Part shown: positions 25,919-35,169 of the stretch, one piece after another
How positions within the stretch are numbered: position 1 is the stretch's first letter
Layout of the letters: the number at the start of each line of letters is the position of its first letter
Assembly (NCBI GenBank): GCA_964518575.1
Contig: CAZFGW010000003.1
Location: forward strand, 1-64,000
Direction of reading: 5' to 3'
Source: MGBC163016 sp964518575
Lineage (GTDB): Bacteria; Actinomycetota; Coriobacteriia; Coriobacteriales; Eggerthellaceae
DNA length: 64,000 bases
Position numbers and translations under genes: made by a program
The notes under the pieces: generated by a model
Databases searched by the model: none
What the model was told of the DNA's origin: nothing
What the model saw: only the letters and a program-made list of their open reading frames with translations

Positions 25919-27209
25919 CGTCCACGTGCTCCCCTCTTACTAGATTCCGAGCTGTATCCAAGGATACGCCATGTTCATGTGCGATTCGCGCCAGATCGTC
26001 ATATTCGGCTTTCGCCCGCCTGATACCGCCGCCCTGCGCAATCTTGATGCGCAGAGGACCGTACGGCGTTTGGCGCACCTCGGTATGGCGCGCAAGCGCA
26101 TAGCGCTCGCAGGTTTTCTTCCGTACCCCGAGCGTTGTGGTCAACGTGAGCATCTTATGGGCGAAGGTATCGGCAAGCTCAGGCGCACATACAACGGTGA
26201 GCAACGTTGCCGAGCGCCATTTTTTCATGTGCACGGGAGTGGCGAACACATCGAGCGCGCCTGCGTCGAGAAGCTCTTGGCACGCGAACCCGATTCCCTC
26301 GGCGCTCATGTCATCGATGGTGCAGGTAAGCTCAACGATGTGCTCGCGCACGATTCCTTCGTGAGAAGACGACGCTCCCAGCATATCCTGCGCAACGCCA
26401 TAGAACGCACGTAGGCAATTGGGCATGACGAATGCTTTCGTACCGAAGCCATAGCCGATGCGCTCCACGCTCATACACGGCTGCGCACCGAACGTATCAA
26501 CGAACGCCCGCACGAGCGCCGCTCCCGTCGGTGTGCACAGCTCGCCTTGAATCTCACTGCCATAACTGGGAATACCTTCCAGCAGAAGCGCCGTCGCCGG
26601 TGCGGGAACGGGGAGGGTACCATGAGCGCAAACGACCTCGCCACTTCCTACCTGCACCGGGCTTGCATATACCTGAACCTCTCCCAGCTTATCCATCAAG
26701 TAGCTTGCCCCCACTACATCGGCAATGGCATCTAAGGTACCCACTTCGTGGAAGTGAACCTCACCGGGAACACTGCCGTGGACCTGTGCTTCCGCCTGCG
26801 CAATGGAGGTGTAGATGCGAAGGGCGGTATCCTTCACACGCTGGGGCGCGCGAAGCCCTCCGATGATCTGTTCGATATCGTGCAAACTCCTATGATGATG
26901 AACAGTCGGCTCACCTGCGCTCGGGGCATAACTTTCCCCATGACCATGTGCGTGATCATGACCGCTTCCATCCCCCGGGGCATACACGTGGTCAAGCTCA
27001 CCCTCACTCACACCCGCGACAAGCACGCGTACTGCAAGCCCAACAATGCCGCCACCCTTCTTTTCAGTAAGCTCATAGACGACATCGGGAATACCGAGCG
27101 CGTTCAGCTCAGCAGCGATGCGTTCGCGCTCGGGAAACAATCCCGCAAGCGCGGCGACGAACATATCCCCGGCAACCCCTCGTGAGCAATCAAGATACAG
27201 CGTTTTCAT
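25905..27209 (-). CDS. larC: Nickel pincer cofactor biosynthesis protein LarC
   Basis: A 434-aa protein opening with MKTLYLDCSRGVAGDMF, the LarC signature. LarC inserts nickel into the pyridinium thiocarboxylate pincer cofactor in a CTP-dependent step. A His-rich stretch (GHDHAHGHG, about residue 88) is a likely nickel-binding site. LarC of Lactobacillus needs a ribosomal frameshift between its two halves; here both halves are in one frame. The start overlaps the larB stop in ATGA (4 bp), and the 3' end overlaps rhaD by 14 bp. Confidence 0.92.
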   Translation of the reverse strand: MKTLYLDCSRGVAGDMFVAALAGLFPERERIAAELNALGIPDVVYELTEKKGGGIVGLAVRVLVAGVSEGELDHVYAPGDGSGHDHAHGHGESYAPSAGEPTVHHHRSLHDIEQIIGGLRAPQRVKDTALRIYTSIAQAEAQVHGSVPGEVHFHEVGTLDAIADVVGASYLMDKLGEVQVYASPVQVGSGEVVCAHGTLPVPAPATALLLEGIPSYGSEIQGELCTPTGAALVRAFVDTFGAQPCMSVERIGYGFGTKAFVMPNCLRAFYGVAQDMLGASSSHEGIVREHIVELTCTIDDMSAEGIGFACQELLDAGALDVFATPVHMKKWRSATLLTVVCAPELADTFAHKMLTLTTTLGVRKKTCERYALARHTEVRQTPYGPLRIKIAQGGGIRRAKAEYDDLARIAHEHGVSLDTARNLVRGEHVDDESA

Positions 27210-28060
27210 GCGCGCACTTCCATATGGTTGATCATGCTGGCCAAATATCCCGCACCGAATCCGTTGTCGATATTGACAACGCCTACCCCTGCCGCACAAG
27301 AGTTGAGCATCGACAGCAACGCGGCAAGTCCCGAAAACGACGCCCCATATCCCACGCTCGTGGGAACGGCGATCACCGGACAATCAGCAAGACCACCGAT
27401 GAGCGATGCGAGCGCTCCCTCCATGCCGGCAACGGCGATGATCACACTCGCACGCTCGATCTCGTCAAGCTTCGAAAGCGTGCGATGAAGCCCCGCAACC
27501 CCGACATCGTAGGCGCGGTGTACCGTATTGCCCAGCATCTCAGCAGTGAGCGCCGCCTCTTCAGCAACGGGAATATCACTCGTGCCGCCCGTAGCAACGA
27601 GAATCGTCCCAATGCCGTCAGGCTCAGGGACATCCCCGATGAGGCAGATCTGCGCCTGCGCATCATAGCGAAAGGCAATGCCTGCCGCGCCTGTAGCATC
27701 GCGCGATTCGTACGAACCGGAAGCTGCCTGCGCATCGGCATTTCCCGCTCCGGGACGCACAGCGAAGGCACGCTCCATCTCCACGGCGACCGCTTCGGCT
27801 TTGGCGGCATCAAGGCGTGTGATGAGGATGCGATCCTGCCCGTGCTCGATCAAAGACTGCACGATCCCGCTGATCTGCTCAGCGGTTTTACCCGCACCGT
27901 AGATGACCTCCGAACTCCCCTGCATGATCTTTCGGTGCAGATCAACCTTGGCATAGCCGAGATCGTCATAGGGCTTGTTCTTCAGCTGGGCAAGCGCATC
28001 ATCGACGCTGACGCTTCCCGCCTTCACTGCTTCAAGCAACGTTCGTGTATCGTTTTTCAT
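27206..28060 (-). CDS. larB: Nickel pincer cofactor biosynthesis protein LarB
   Basis: A 284-aa protein of the LarB/PurE-like family, which carboxylates and hydrolyses nicotinic acid adenine dinucleotide as the first step of pincer cofactor synthesis. The N-terminal DLGYAKVDLHRKIMQGSSEVIYGAGKT and the PurE-like GGTSDIPVAEEAALTAEMLG are diagnostic. An Ala/Gly-rich insertion of about 35 residues (near 95-125) makes it longer than the usual 245-250. AGAGGAG precedes the ATG. A 105-bp gap separates it from larE. Confidence 0.93.
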   Translation of the reverse strand: MKNDTRTLLEAVKAGSVSVDDALAQLKNKPYDDLGYAKVDLHRKIMQGSSEVIYGAGKTAEQISGIVQSLIEHGQDRILITRLDAAKAEAVAVEMERAFAVRPGAGNADAQAASGSYESRDATGAAGIAFRYDAQAQICLIGDVPEPDGIGTILVATGGTSDIPVAEEAALTAEMLGNTVHRAYDVGVAGLHRTLSKLDEIERASVIIAVAGMEGALASLIGGLADCPVIAVPTSVGYGASFSGLAALLSMLNSCAAGVGVVNIDNGFGAGYLASMINHMEVRA

Positions 28061-28165
28061 AAGCTCCTCTGAATGCGAATCAAAACCACCCGGATGGCAA
28101 CCGCGGCGTTGATACCATATTCCGGACTTGTTGCGTCCAAGCGTGTCAGGAATTTCTCCATTCCA

Positions 28166-29029
28166 CTATGGCACAAGAGCCTCATTCATACTACCCATGC
28201 GGTAACCTCGGGTATCGAGCGTCGTGTGTATAAATCCCAAGCGCGCGAATGCCTCTCGAACACGGTTCTGCATATCCTCATCGAGAAATCGATCGAAGTC
28301 TTCGGGAAGAAGCTCAATCCGCGCCTGGTTATATGCGCAATCGTGCGCAGGGTCAGCTTCAATGCGCACGCGATTTTGGCGAAACCCACATTCCCGCAGA
28401 AATGTCTCAGCGCGATCAATTCTACTGAGTGCCGCTGCCTCAAGGGCAACATCATAGGGAATCCGCGTTGCCAAACAAGCACTTGCAGGACTATCCCACG
28501 TGGCATACCCCCGCTCGTGGGCAAGGAGGCGAATCTCGTCCTTGCTCAGACCAACCGCACGTAGCGGGCTTGCCACCGCAAGCTCTTCAAGAGCCCTCAT
28601 GCCGGGACGGTAATCAAGCGCGTCCGTTGCGTTCGTCCCATCTACAAGGAGAGCGCCCCTTTCTTGCGCGCACGCAAGCAAGCGGGTGAAGATCAAGTGC
28701 TTGCAGTGATAGCAACGGTTCTGCGGATTGCTCCGAATCGCATCATTTGAGAGAACATCAACGGCGATGACCGTATGCGCGATCCCCTGGGAAGTGCAGA
28801 ACTTTTCCGCAATGCTCACATCATCTGCGCGCACAAGCTCGCTGCGCACGGTCAGGGCACATACGCGCTCGCCCATGACCTCGTGTGCGACACCTGCAAG
28901 GAAGGTGGAATCGACGCCGCCCGAAAGGGCAACGGCAACACGCTTGTGTGCTGTAAGCCATGCTTGCAAGCGCGCCAGTTTCTCATGGACATGCGCCCGC
29001 TCGACGCCGGACAAATCTCCTACGACCAT
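28166..29029 (-). CDS. larE: ATP-dependent sacrificial sulfur transferase LarE
   Basis: A 287-aa PP-loop enzyme with SGGVDST near residue 35. It has the NRCYHCKHLIF segment and the Cys in SPASACLATRIPY that corresponds to the sulfur-donating cysteine of LarE. It activates the pincer precursor with ATP and transfers sulfur. The ATG at 29029 has only a weak ribosome site, but the N terminus aligns well. It starts 18 bp after amrS. larA is not found in the window. Confidence 0.9.
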   Translation of the reverse strand: MVVGDLSGVERAHVHEKLARLQAWLTAHKRVAVALSGGVDSTFLAGVAHEVMGERVCALTVRSELVRADDVSIAEKFCTSQGIAHTVIAVDVLSNDAIRSNPQNRCYHCKHLIFTRLLACAQERGALLVDGTNATDALDYRPGMRALEELAVASPLRAVGLSKDEIRLLAHERGYATWDSPASACLATRIPYDVALEAAALSRIDRAETFLRECGFRQNRVRIEADPAHDCAYNQARIELLPEDFDRFLDEDMQNRVREAFARLGFIHTTLDTRGYRMGSMNEALVP

Positions 29030-29047
29030 AGCGCAGCAACTGCTTTC

Positions 29048-29944
29048 TCAGACATTGCCGAGATAGACATATTCGAGATATCTTCGTGCGATCCGTTCAA
29101 ATTCATGCATCAATGATACTGGAGTGGCGGCGCGATCTTGCATCTTATATTGGGGGAAGAAGCGCGATATGTGCAGCGGGATCAACGGCGATACCAGTGA
29201 AAGCCACGCGCATTCCTGCGCAAACTCATCGGGGTCATCGGAAATTCCCGGCACTACAAGGGTTGTCACCTCAACATGCGCCCCGTTTGCAACGGATCGT
29301 TCGATCGTCGTCTTGACCGTGGAAAGCCCATCCTTCGCTCCCAACAGACGATACCCGTCCTCGTTAAAACACTTGAGATCGATATTCAAGGCGTCGATCA
29401 CCGGGAGCATGCGCTCAAGAACATCGGCGTTCACATACCCATTCGTCACCACGACCAGCAAAAGCCCCGCATCATGGGCGCGCGTGCCCACATCGAGGAG
29501 GTACTCCGGCGCAATGAACGGTTCGTTATACGTAAGCGCGATGCCGATGTTGCCCGCACTCGCCAACTCACGCGCCTTTGCCACAAGCTCATCGGGAGCG
29601 ATGTAAACGGTATTGAGCTCATGGGTGAGATATTCGAGTGAGATGTCGCTGTTCTGACAGAAGGCGCAGCGAAGATTACAGCCGTAGCTCCCGTACGAAA
29701 GGATCTTCGCGCCGGGATGGAAACGCGCAAGCGGCTTTTTCTCGATAGGGTCGAGAGCAAGCGCCGTTGCCTGCCCATAATTCTCATCAACGATCGCACC
29801 CTCGACATTGCGGCGCGCCATGCAAACACCGAGCGAGCCCGGCGCGATCATGCAAGCGTGCGGACAAACGCCACAGCGGACGCGCGTCTGCATTTCACCG
29901 TGTCCGCCATCAGAGGCAGTATGCACCTTCGCCATCTCAACCAT
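29048..29944 (-). CDS. amrS: AmmeMemoRadiSam system radical SAM enzyme
   Basis: A 298-aa radical SAM protein with the CNLRCAFC iron-sulfur motif in YGSYGCNLRCAFCQNSD. An upstream CGVCPHAC/GVCMAR Cys cluster is typical of AmrS and pyruvate-formate-lyase-activase relatives. The reaction is unknown. The chosen start (29944) has GGGAGG 8 nt upstream, while the longer frame runs into the preceding gene. It is 25 bp downstream of the fused AMMECR1/Memo gene, its usual partner. Confidence 0.92.
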   Translation of the reverse strand: MVEMAKVHTASDGGHGEMQTRVRCGVCPHACMIAPGSLGVCMARRNVEGAIVDENYGQATALALDPIEKKPLARFHPGAKILSYGSYGCNLRCAFCQNSDISLEYLTHELNTVYIAPDELVAKARELASAGNIGIALTYNEPFIAPEYLLDVGTRAHDAGLLLVVVTNGYVNADVLERMLPVIDALNIDLKCFNEDGYRLLGAKDGLSTVKTTIERSVANGAHVEVTTLVVPGISDDPDEFAQECAWLSLVSPLIPLHISRFFPQYKMQDRAATPVSLMHEFERIARRYLEYVYLGNV

Positions 29945-29969
29945 ATTCGCTCCCTCCCCATCGCGCTCA

Positions 29970-31418
29970 TTAGGTATGGCGAACCACTTCGAAGCGCTCA
30001 AGCTCAATATCATCAAAGCTCCGCGCGCGGATGCCTGCCTTCATACTGGCAATCCTGACCTGCTCCTCGGCGCTGCCGACACCCTCGAGATCGGGAAGAA
30101 GCAGCCCTCGCTTGAAGCCCTGCGTTACGATGACACCATAGCGTTTCGGGTCGAGCATATCGAACGTACACGGTTCAGGCGGAAAGAGTACATCGACATT
30201 CACGATAAGATCATCGAGCTCAAGGGATGATATCGCAGGGAAGCGCGGATCACGCGTGGATGCCGAGATCGCGTTCGCTACGATCTCACGCGCAAGGCTT
30301 GGCTGGGTGGGCTCGATCGTCCCGATACACCCGCGCAGCTCGCCGCTTGACGCCACGTGGATAGAAACAAAACAACCCGCGCGCTGAGGCGCATCGCAGG
30401 GCAACTCCGGCGCTTCGGGAATCATGCCATGGCGAACGTATTGGTCGATCACCGAGCACGCGAGTTGCACCAAAGGATCGGACGAGTGCGTAGAGGCAAG
30501 CGCCGTTTGCCCAAGCGATGCCGGCTCATCAAAGGTGTCCCCATCGTCGGCTTCCAGCTGCGTTGCTGCTCCGTCAGCACTCACGGATTCCGCGTCCGCG
30601 CGCTCAAAGGCAGCGACCCCATATCCGACGCCGAACGGACCTTCGTAGGAGATTAACTCGGATGTGAACGCAAGTCCGCTCTGCTCTAAAGAGGCATGCA
30701 GGGCACCCGCCATCATCACAAATCCCGAAAGCCCGCACTCAGCAGCCTGTTCGCACATATCCGCATCAAGCGCTGCGAACTCATCAACCTTTCCTGAGGT
30801 GACGATACGGACGAACTCCTGATCGAACGCCGGTCCCGCCGGATCGAACCCGTACGGTCCCTCTTCGAGCAGTTTGTGCGAGAGATCTCCCGAAACGAGC
30901 AGAACGGTGCGCTTGTCCATCTCATGGGCGACCGCTGCAATCTGTGCCCCAAACTCAACGAGCGTATTAGCGTCAAGTGCGGAGCCTCCGATTGAAACGG
31001 CGTCATACCTGCTTGCGGGATACACCTGATCGAGATAATACAAAGGAACGATCATCCCATGGTCGAGCTTCTGCGCTTGTGCGCCCGTACACCCCGCCGG
31101 AATATCAAGACGCTGGCACCGAGCGATGAGTGCTTCACGAAACGCCGCATCATAGGTCAAGCCGACCTTAACGCGAGGTGCGCGGAATTGAGCGAGATCA
31201 CCCGACGCGCCCGATCCATTCGCGATATAGATCCAGTCTGCATAGTACGCCGTATGCGGGCTGATGATGACGATGGTCTCAGGGCGCAACGACGCGATGC
31301 GTTCGGCGACCGTCCGATATCCCGCAAGCGTGTCGGAGATCTTGTTCTCTTCGCCCCGCCCGACTTCCGGAACAGCAAGCGGCGGATGAGGAACGATATA
31401 TGCAGCGATCAATGCCAT
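29970..31418 (-). CDS. AmmeMemoRadiSam protein: Memo (LigB-like) + AMMECR1 fusion
   Basis: A 482-aa two-domain protein. Residues 1-270 are a Memo/extradiol-dioxygenase LigB fold with candidate metal residues in ISPHTAYYADW, LDHGMIVPLYY and SGDLSHKLLEEGPYG. After a linker, residues 310-480 form an AMMECR1 domain with the signature LRGCIGTIEP. The function of these three components is unknown. The start at 31418 is set by GGAGG 6 nt upstream. It is the first gene of a minus-strand run of nine closely spaced genes. Confidence 0.9.
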   Translation of the reverse strand: MALIAAYIVPHPPLAVPEVGRGEENKISDTLAGYRTVAERIASLRPETIVIISPHTAYYADWIYIANGSGASGDLAQFRAPRVKVGLTYDAAFREALIARCQRLDIPAGCTGAQAQKLDHGMIVPLYYLDQVYPASRYDAVSIGGSALDANTLVEFGAQIAAVAHEMDKRTVLLVSGDLSHKLLEEGPYGFDPAGPAFDQEFVRIVTSGKVDEFAALDADMCEQAAECGLSGFVMMAGALHASLEQSGLAFTSELISYEGPFGVGYGVAAFERADAESVSADGAATQLEADDGDTFDEPASLGQTALASTHSSDPLVQLACSVIDQYVRHGMIPEAPELPCDAPQRAGCFVSIHVASSGELRGCIGTIEPTQPSLAREIVANAISASTRDPRFPAISSLELDDLIVNVDVLFPPEPCTFDMLDPKRYGVIVTQGFKRGLLLPDLEGVGSAEEQVRIASMKAGIRARSFDDIELERFEVVRHT

Positions 31419-31550
31419 GGGATGCCTCCGATCGATCATGAACGAATCTCAGCGCATAGTATCAATATCCGCAAATGGTGCGGGCGAAGAGGGGCACTGC
31501 GACGTGCAACTGTTACCCGCTGTCCCTCCCCACACCTGCTTTTTCGGCAA

Positions 31551-31580
31551 CAAAAAGGGACGCATGATCATGCGTCCCTT
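31551..31580 (-). terminator. Rho-independent terminator after the cyclophilin gene
   Basis: A 26-nt perfect palindrome (31555-31580) with GGGACGCATG arms. On the minus strand it is followed directly by a run of five T residues. It lies 60 bp past the stop codon at 31641. Confidence 0.8.
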
Positions 31581-31640
31581 GATCTCACTCTTTTGACGAG
31601 CCGAAAGTCAGCTAAGGTCAGCTGAGAGCCACCTTATAAC

Positions 31641-32369
31641 CTAGTCGATCATCTCGATCTTTACGATCTTCGCCTGCTTTGCTTCATCGGTGATCGAATC
31701 CATGGAGGTGTTGTCGACGTTGGGCAGATAATCGGCAACTACCTTGTCGATCACGAGCATATCCTCAGGGGAAATGGTTCCGAAGGCGGCATATTGCCCG
31801 TTCAGGCTCGTCCCGACCAAGTCAGCGCCACCCAGCGTTACGAAAAACGTACTCGAAGCGGAATCGGGCATGCTCGTGCGCGCCATGGCAACAACACCGC
31901 GATCGAAGTGATCAGCCAGCTCATTGGCAACACCATTGCCGGAGAACTCACCCTTGATCTTTCCCACGTTGGGATCGGTGCCGGAGACGGAGTTACCCAT
32001 CGTTCCGCCCTGCAGGCAGAAATCCTTCGCAACGCGATAGAAGGTCAGACCATCGTAGTAGCCGTCGTTCACAAGTTCGGCGAAATGGGTCACGGAAATC
32101 GGAGCAGCATCGGCATCAAGCTCAATGGTGATGGGCGCATACCCCTCGATCTCAAGACGCGCGTGGTGCTTGCCGGACATCAGCTCGTCATCAGCATAGG
32201 TCTTAACACTGCTCTTCGCCGCGGAAGAACTAGCAGCCTGGGAGCTTTTCGACCCCTTGTCGGAAGAGCACCCCGCCAAAACGAAAACGCTACATGCCAT
32301 AACACAGGCAAGGAGCGTCAACGCCACGCGTTTGATGCCGCTCTGCTGTTCAGTAGATGTATTCATCAT
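31641..32369 (-). CDS. Lipoprotein peptidyl-prolyl cis-trans isomerase (cyclophilin)
   Basis: A 242-aa protein with a lipoprotein signal (VFVLAGC, Cys34), a Ser-rich linker, and a cyclophilin domain from about residue 62. The catalytic region includes FYRVAKDFCLQGG (active-site Arg), GVVAMAR, SSTFFVTL and YAAFGTI. It should fold extracytoplasmic proteins at proline bonds while anchored to the outer face of the membrane. AAGG precedes the ATG. A strong terminator follows. Confidence 0.92.
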   Translation of the reverse strand: MMNTSTEQQSGIKRVALTLLACVMACSVFVLAGCSSDKGSKSSQAASSSAAKSSVKTYADDELMSGKHHARLEIEGYAPITIELDADAAPISVTHFAELVNDGYYDGLTFYRVAKDFCLQGGTMGNSVSGTDPNVGKIKGEFSGNGVANELADHFDRGVVAMARTSMPDSASSTFFVTLGGADLVGTSLNGQYAAFGTISPEDMLVIDKVVADYLPNVDNTSMDSITDEAKQAKIVKIEMID

Positions 32370-32465
32370 GGATATCCTTTCTTTTGTCCGGAAACACTCT
32401 ACTTGCTTGTCTTCATTTTATCCAGAGCTTTTTTACCCGCTACAAAATCAACACGAGCGAGCCCC

Positions 32466-33212
32466 TCAAGCGCTGCGCAGGCGCCGCCGATCCTTCCGCA
32501 AGTGCTTCTCAATCACGTCGAACGCCTCATAGAGCACAACCCCCATTAGCGCGAGTGCGATAATTCCCGCGAACATGCGCGCGTACTCGAGCATCGACCA
32601 CGAGTGCATGATGAAATATCCAAGACCGGTCGAGCCCGCCATCGATTCCGCAATGAACAAAATGGCGACCGCCGTGCCCGTCGTGATGCGCAGGGCCGTG
32701 AACAGCGCGGGCAGCGATGCAGGCAGCACGCACTCAAAGAACACCTGGCGGCGGTTCGCTCCCAATGAACGCAGCGCGAAGATCGCCGATTCGGGAACCT
32801 CCTTCGCCGCGTCGCGCATCGTAACAACCATCTGGAAGAAAATAGCGATGCTGATCAAGATAACTTTCGCATCGCCCCCGAGTCCGAAAAACACGAACAA
32901 CACCGGCAAGAAGACGATCTTCGGGATGGGATAGAGCACATAGAGCAACGGAGCCACCACAGCATCCGCCCGTTTCGACCTACCGATGAGCAGCCCGATC
33001 GGAACGCCGAGTACGCTGCCGATAAGCATCGAGAGCAAGATACGCTCAAGGCTGATAGCGAATTGCGGGACGATTTGGTCGAGATAGCGCCCCAGCTCGA
33101 AAAGCGCCTCCACCGGTGTGGGGAGCGCCGGCGATGACAGAACCGCTGCAAGCGCCCACCAAAGCACGAGGATGACAATCGTCGCTCCCAAATAACTGAG
33201 CGCGCGTCTCAT
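32466..33212 (-). CDS. ABC transporter permease, SsuC/TauC-type
   Basis: A 248-aa permease with six hydrophobic segments and the EAA-like motif DAAKEVPESAIFALRSLGANRRQVF that docks on the ATPase. It belongs to the family that imports sulfonates, nitrate, bicarbonate, or thiamine and riboflavin precursors. It overlaps the ATPase gene by 4 bp (ATGA). It is the third gene of a binding protein-ATPase-permease operon. Confidence 0.9.
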   Translation of the reverse strand: MRRALSYLGATIVILVLWWALAAVLSSPALPTPVEALFELGRYLDQIVPQFAISLERILLSMLIGSVLGVPIGLLIGRSKRADAVVAPLLYVLYPIPKIVFLPVLFVFFGLGGDAKVILISIAIFFQMVVTMRDAAKEVPESAIFALRSLGANRRQVFFECVLPASLPALFTALRITTGTAVAILFIAESMAGSTGLGYFIMHSWSMLEYARMFAGIIALALMGVVLYEAFDVIEKHLRKDRRRLRSA

Positions 33213-33997
33213 AGCTCATCCGATCCCGTAGCGGTTTTAAGCGCACCGAGTGCCGAGCGGAGGCAATCGCACATTTCATGGAAAACCGCACTTCTCCGAC
33301 AAGACACATCCCCCGCGCAGGGATTATCAAGTACCTGAACGATCGATCCCGGGCGCGGTCCCATGATGAGAATACGCTGTCCGAGAAACACCGCCTCTTC
33401 GATGGAATGGGTCACGAGTACCTGCGCATAGGAGCCGTGCATCCAAAGATTGAGCAGCATATCCTGCATTTCCTCACGCAGAAGCGCATCGAGTGCCGAA
33501 AGCGGCTCATCGAGCAGGAGCAGATCGATGTCGTATGCCAGCGCCCGCGCGATAGCCAAGCGCTGTTTCATGCCGCCGGAAAGCTCAGCGGGAAACGCCT
33601 GCTCGAACCCCTCGAGCTGCACCCGTGCGAGCGCGCGCTGTGCCGCCTCAGAGCGCTCCCGTTTGCCAACGCCTCTGATCTTCAGTCCAAGCGCACAGTT
33701 GTCAATGACCCGCTTCCAAGGGAGCAGCCCGAAATCCTGCAAGACGAGCGACGTTTCCTTGCGAGGTTTCTCGATGATGTTCCCGTCAATGCGTGCCGTG
33801 CCCGAAGTGGGATGGATAAGACCGCACGCGATCTTCAAAAGCGAGGACTTCCCACATCCGGACGGTCCGATGATCGCCACGCTCTGCCGGGAAGCGACCT
33901 CTATAGTGACCCCCTCAAGAGCACACAACGCACCCCGTGCGCCCGCGTACTCGAGGCTTACGTCCTCGATCGATAGTTTTACCTCTGATGCGCTCAC
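33209..33997 (-). CDS. ABC transporter ATP-binding protein, SsuB/TauB-type
   Basis: A 262-aa ATPase with Walker A GPSGCGKSS, a VLQDFGLLPWKRV Q-loop, LSGGMKQR signature, and Walker B LLLLDEPLSALDA. It energises the permease downstream. The start is GTG in a GTGA overlap with the binding-protein stop, which indicates translational coupling. The C-terminal CLRSALGALKTA tail is of no known role. Confidence 0.93.
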   Translation of the reverse strand: MSASEVKLSIEDVSLEYAGARGALCALEGVTIEVASRQSVAIIGPSGCGKSSLLKIACGLIHPTSGTARIDGNIIEKPRKETSLVLQDFGLLPWKRVIDNCALGLKIRGVGKRERSEAAQRALARVQLEGFEQAFPAELSGGMKQRLAIARALAYDIDLLLLDEPLSALDALLREEMQDMLLNLWMHGSYAQVLVTHSIEEAVFLGQRILIMGPRPGSIVQVLDNPCAGDVSCRRSAVFHEMCDCLRSALGALKTATGSDEL

Positions 33998-35025
33998 TGG
34001 TGCTCGAAAACTCCCGTTTCGCCATGGTATGCAATATCCGTGCCACCATAGCCCTTATTGCTCATCCATGTGATCTGCGCCATGACATCCGCCGCGTCCG
34101 GACGCGCGATCTGCTCGCCCTCGAGCGCACGCGGATAGGTGCTGACAATATAGGTTTGCGCCGCCGTCTCATTGATGTTAGCGAATTGGACGAGGTAGGA
34201 AATGAATGACTGCGGATCAGCGTTGATGTCTGCCACTGCGCGATCCCATGCCTGCGCAATCGCCTCGATCTCAGGGGCATGGTTTTGAGCGAACTGCTCT
34301 CCCGCGATCATAAGGGAGAACGAGAGCGCATCGCCTTCGGTGTCATCAGCGATCACCTTCATCCCTGACGCTTCGCCGAAGGTCAGCATCGAATTCGGGA
34401 GCGCAGCACCGATGAGCTTGCCCGCTGCGACCAAACCATAGCGCTCAGGAATGCTGGCAACTTCAACGGTAGGGATGCTTGTAGGGTCGATATTGTTCTG
34501 TGCAAAAAGCATATCGAGCACATATTCCGGAACAGTGTTCGCCGCCACGCCGATCCCCGATCCTTCCGCTACCGGATGCTCATTCACATACACTGCCAAT
34601 TCCTGCAAGTTCGCATACGGTGCATCTTTTGGCGCGAGCACACCGAACCTGCCCTCATCGGCGCTGCGTCCCAGCGTGACCCACTCGGCAACCACGGGGT
34701 AGCCCGATTCGCAAAGCTTCACAGCCCGCATCACATCGGTGAGCGCCATATCAACCTGACCAGCAACGATTGCAGCAGAGAGCGCAGGAGCCGAGTCGAA
34801 CGACTCGATGCTCACGTCCACGCCCGCATCCTTGAAATAGCCTTTGTCCATCGCCACCCATCCGGGCAGCATATCCTCGGTCGACATCGTGCCGATCACA
34901 ACGCGGCGTGGCTGCTCGCTTTGAGAACTGCTCGCACTGCCCGATGTCGATGAGCATCCGACCAAAATGCAAAGGACACAGGTGGTAAGTGCCAAAGCTG
35001 CCTTTCCCAGATGGCGCATGTTCAT
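33994..35025 (-). CDS. ABC substrate-binding lipoprotein, NMT1/TauA-like
   Basis: A 343-aa lipoprotein (lipobox ILVGC, Cys24) with a Ser-rich linker and an NMT1/SsuA-type binding fold. Segments typical of the fold are GWVAMDKGYFKDAGVDV and SAAIVAGQVDMALTDVM. It should capture a small organic solute outside the cell for the SsuB/SsuC-like pair. The ligand cannot be inferred: no sulfonatase, thiamine or nitrate genes are adjacent and no riboswitch-like leader was seen. GAGGTGA precedes the ATG. Confidence 0.9.
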   Translation of the reverse strand: MNMRHLGKAALALTTCVLCILVGCSSTSGSASSSQSEQPRRVVIGTMSTEDMLPGWVAMDKGYFKDAGVDVSIESFDSAPALSAAIVAGQVDMALTDVMRAVKLCESGYPVVAEWVTLGRSADEGRFGVLAPKDAPYANLQELAVYVNEHPVAEGSGIGVAANTVPEYVLDMLFAQNNIDPTSIPTVEVASIPERYGLVAAGKLIGAALPNSMLTFGEASGMKVIADDTEGDALSFSLMIAGEQFAQNHAPEIEAIAQAWDRAVADINADPQSFISYLVQFANINETAAQTYIVSTYPRALEGEQIARPDAADVMAQITWMSNKGYGGTDIAYHGETGVFEHQ

Positions 35026-35169
35026 GTAATCACCTCAACTGCTCTTTCCCATAGGTTCGACCGCACCACTTTCGCGCATGGCGTGGTCGTGCTTGTTCGC
35101 TCACGATGATCATTGCCTCAAACGCTTTGTCCTACACCCAAACAGACCCGTGAACGCCTTCATAGGTAC

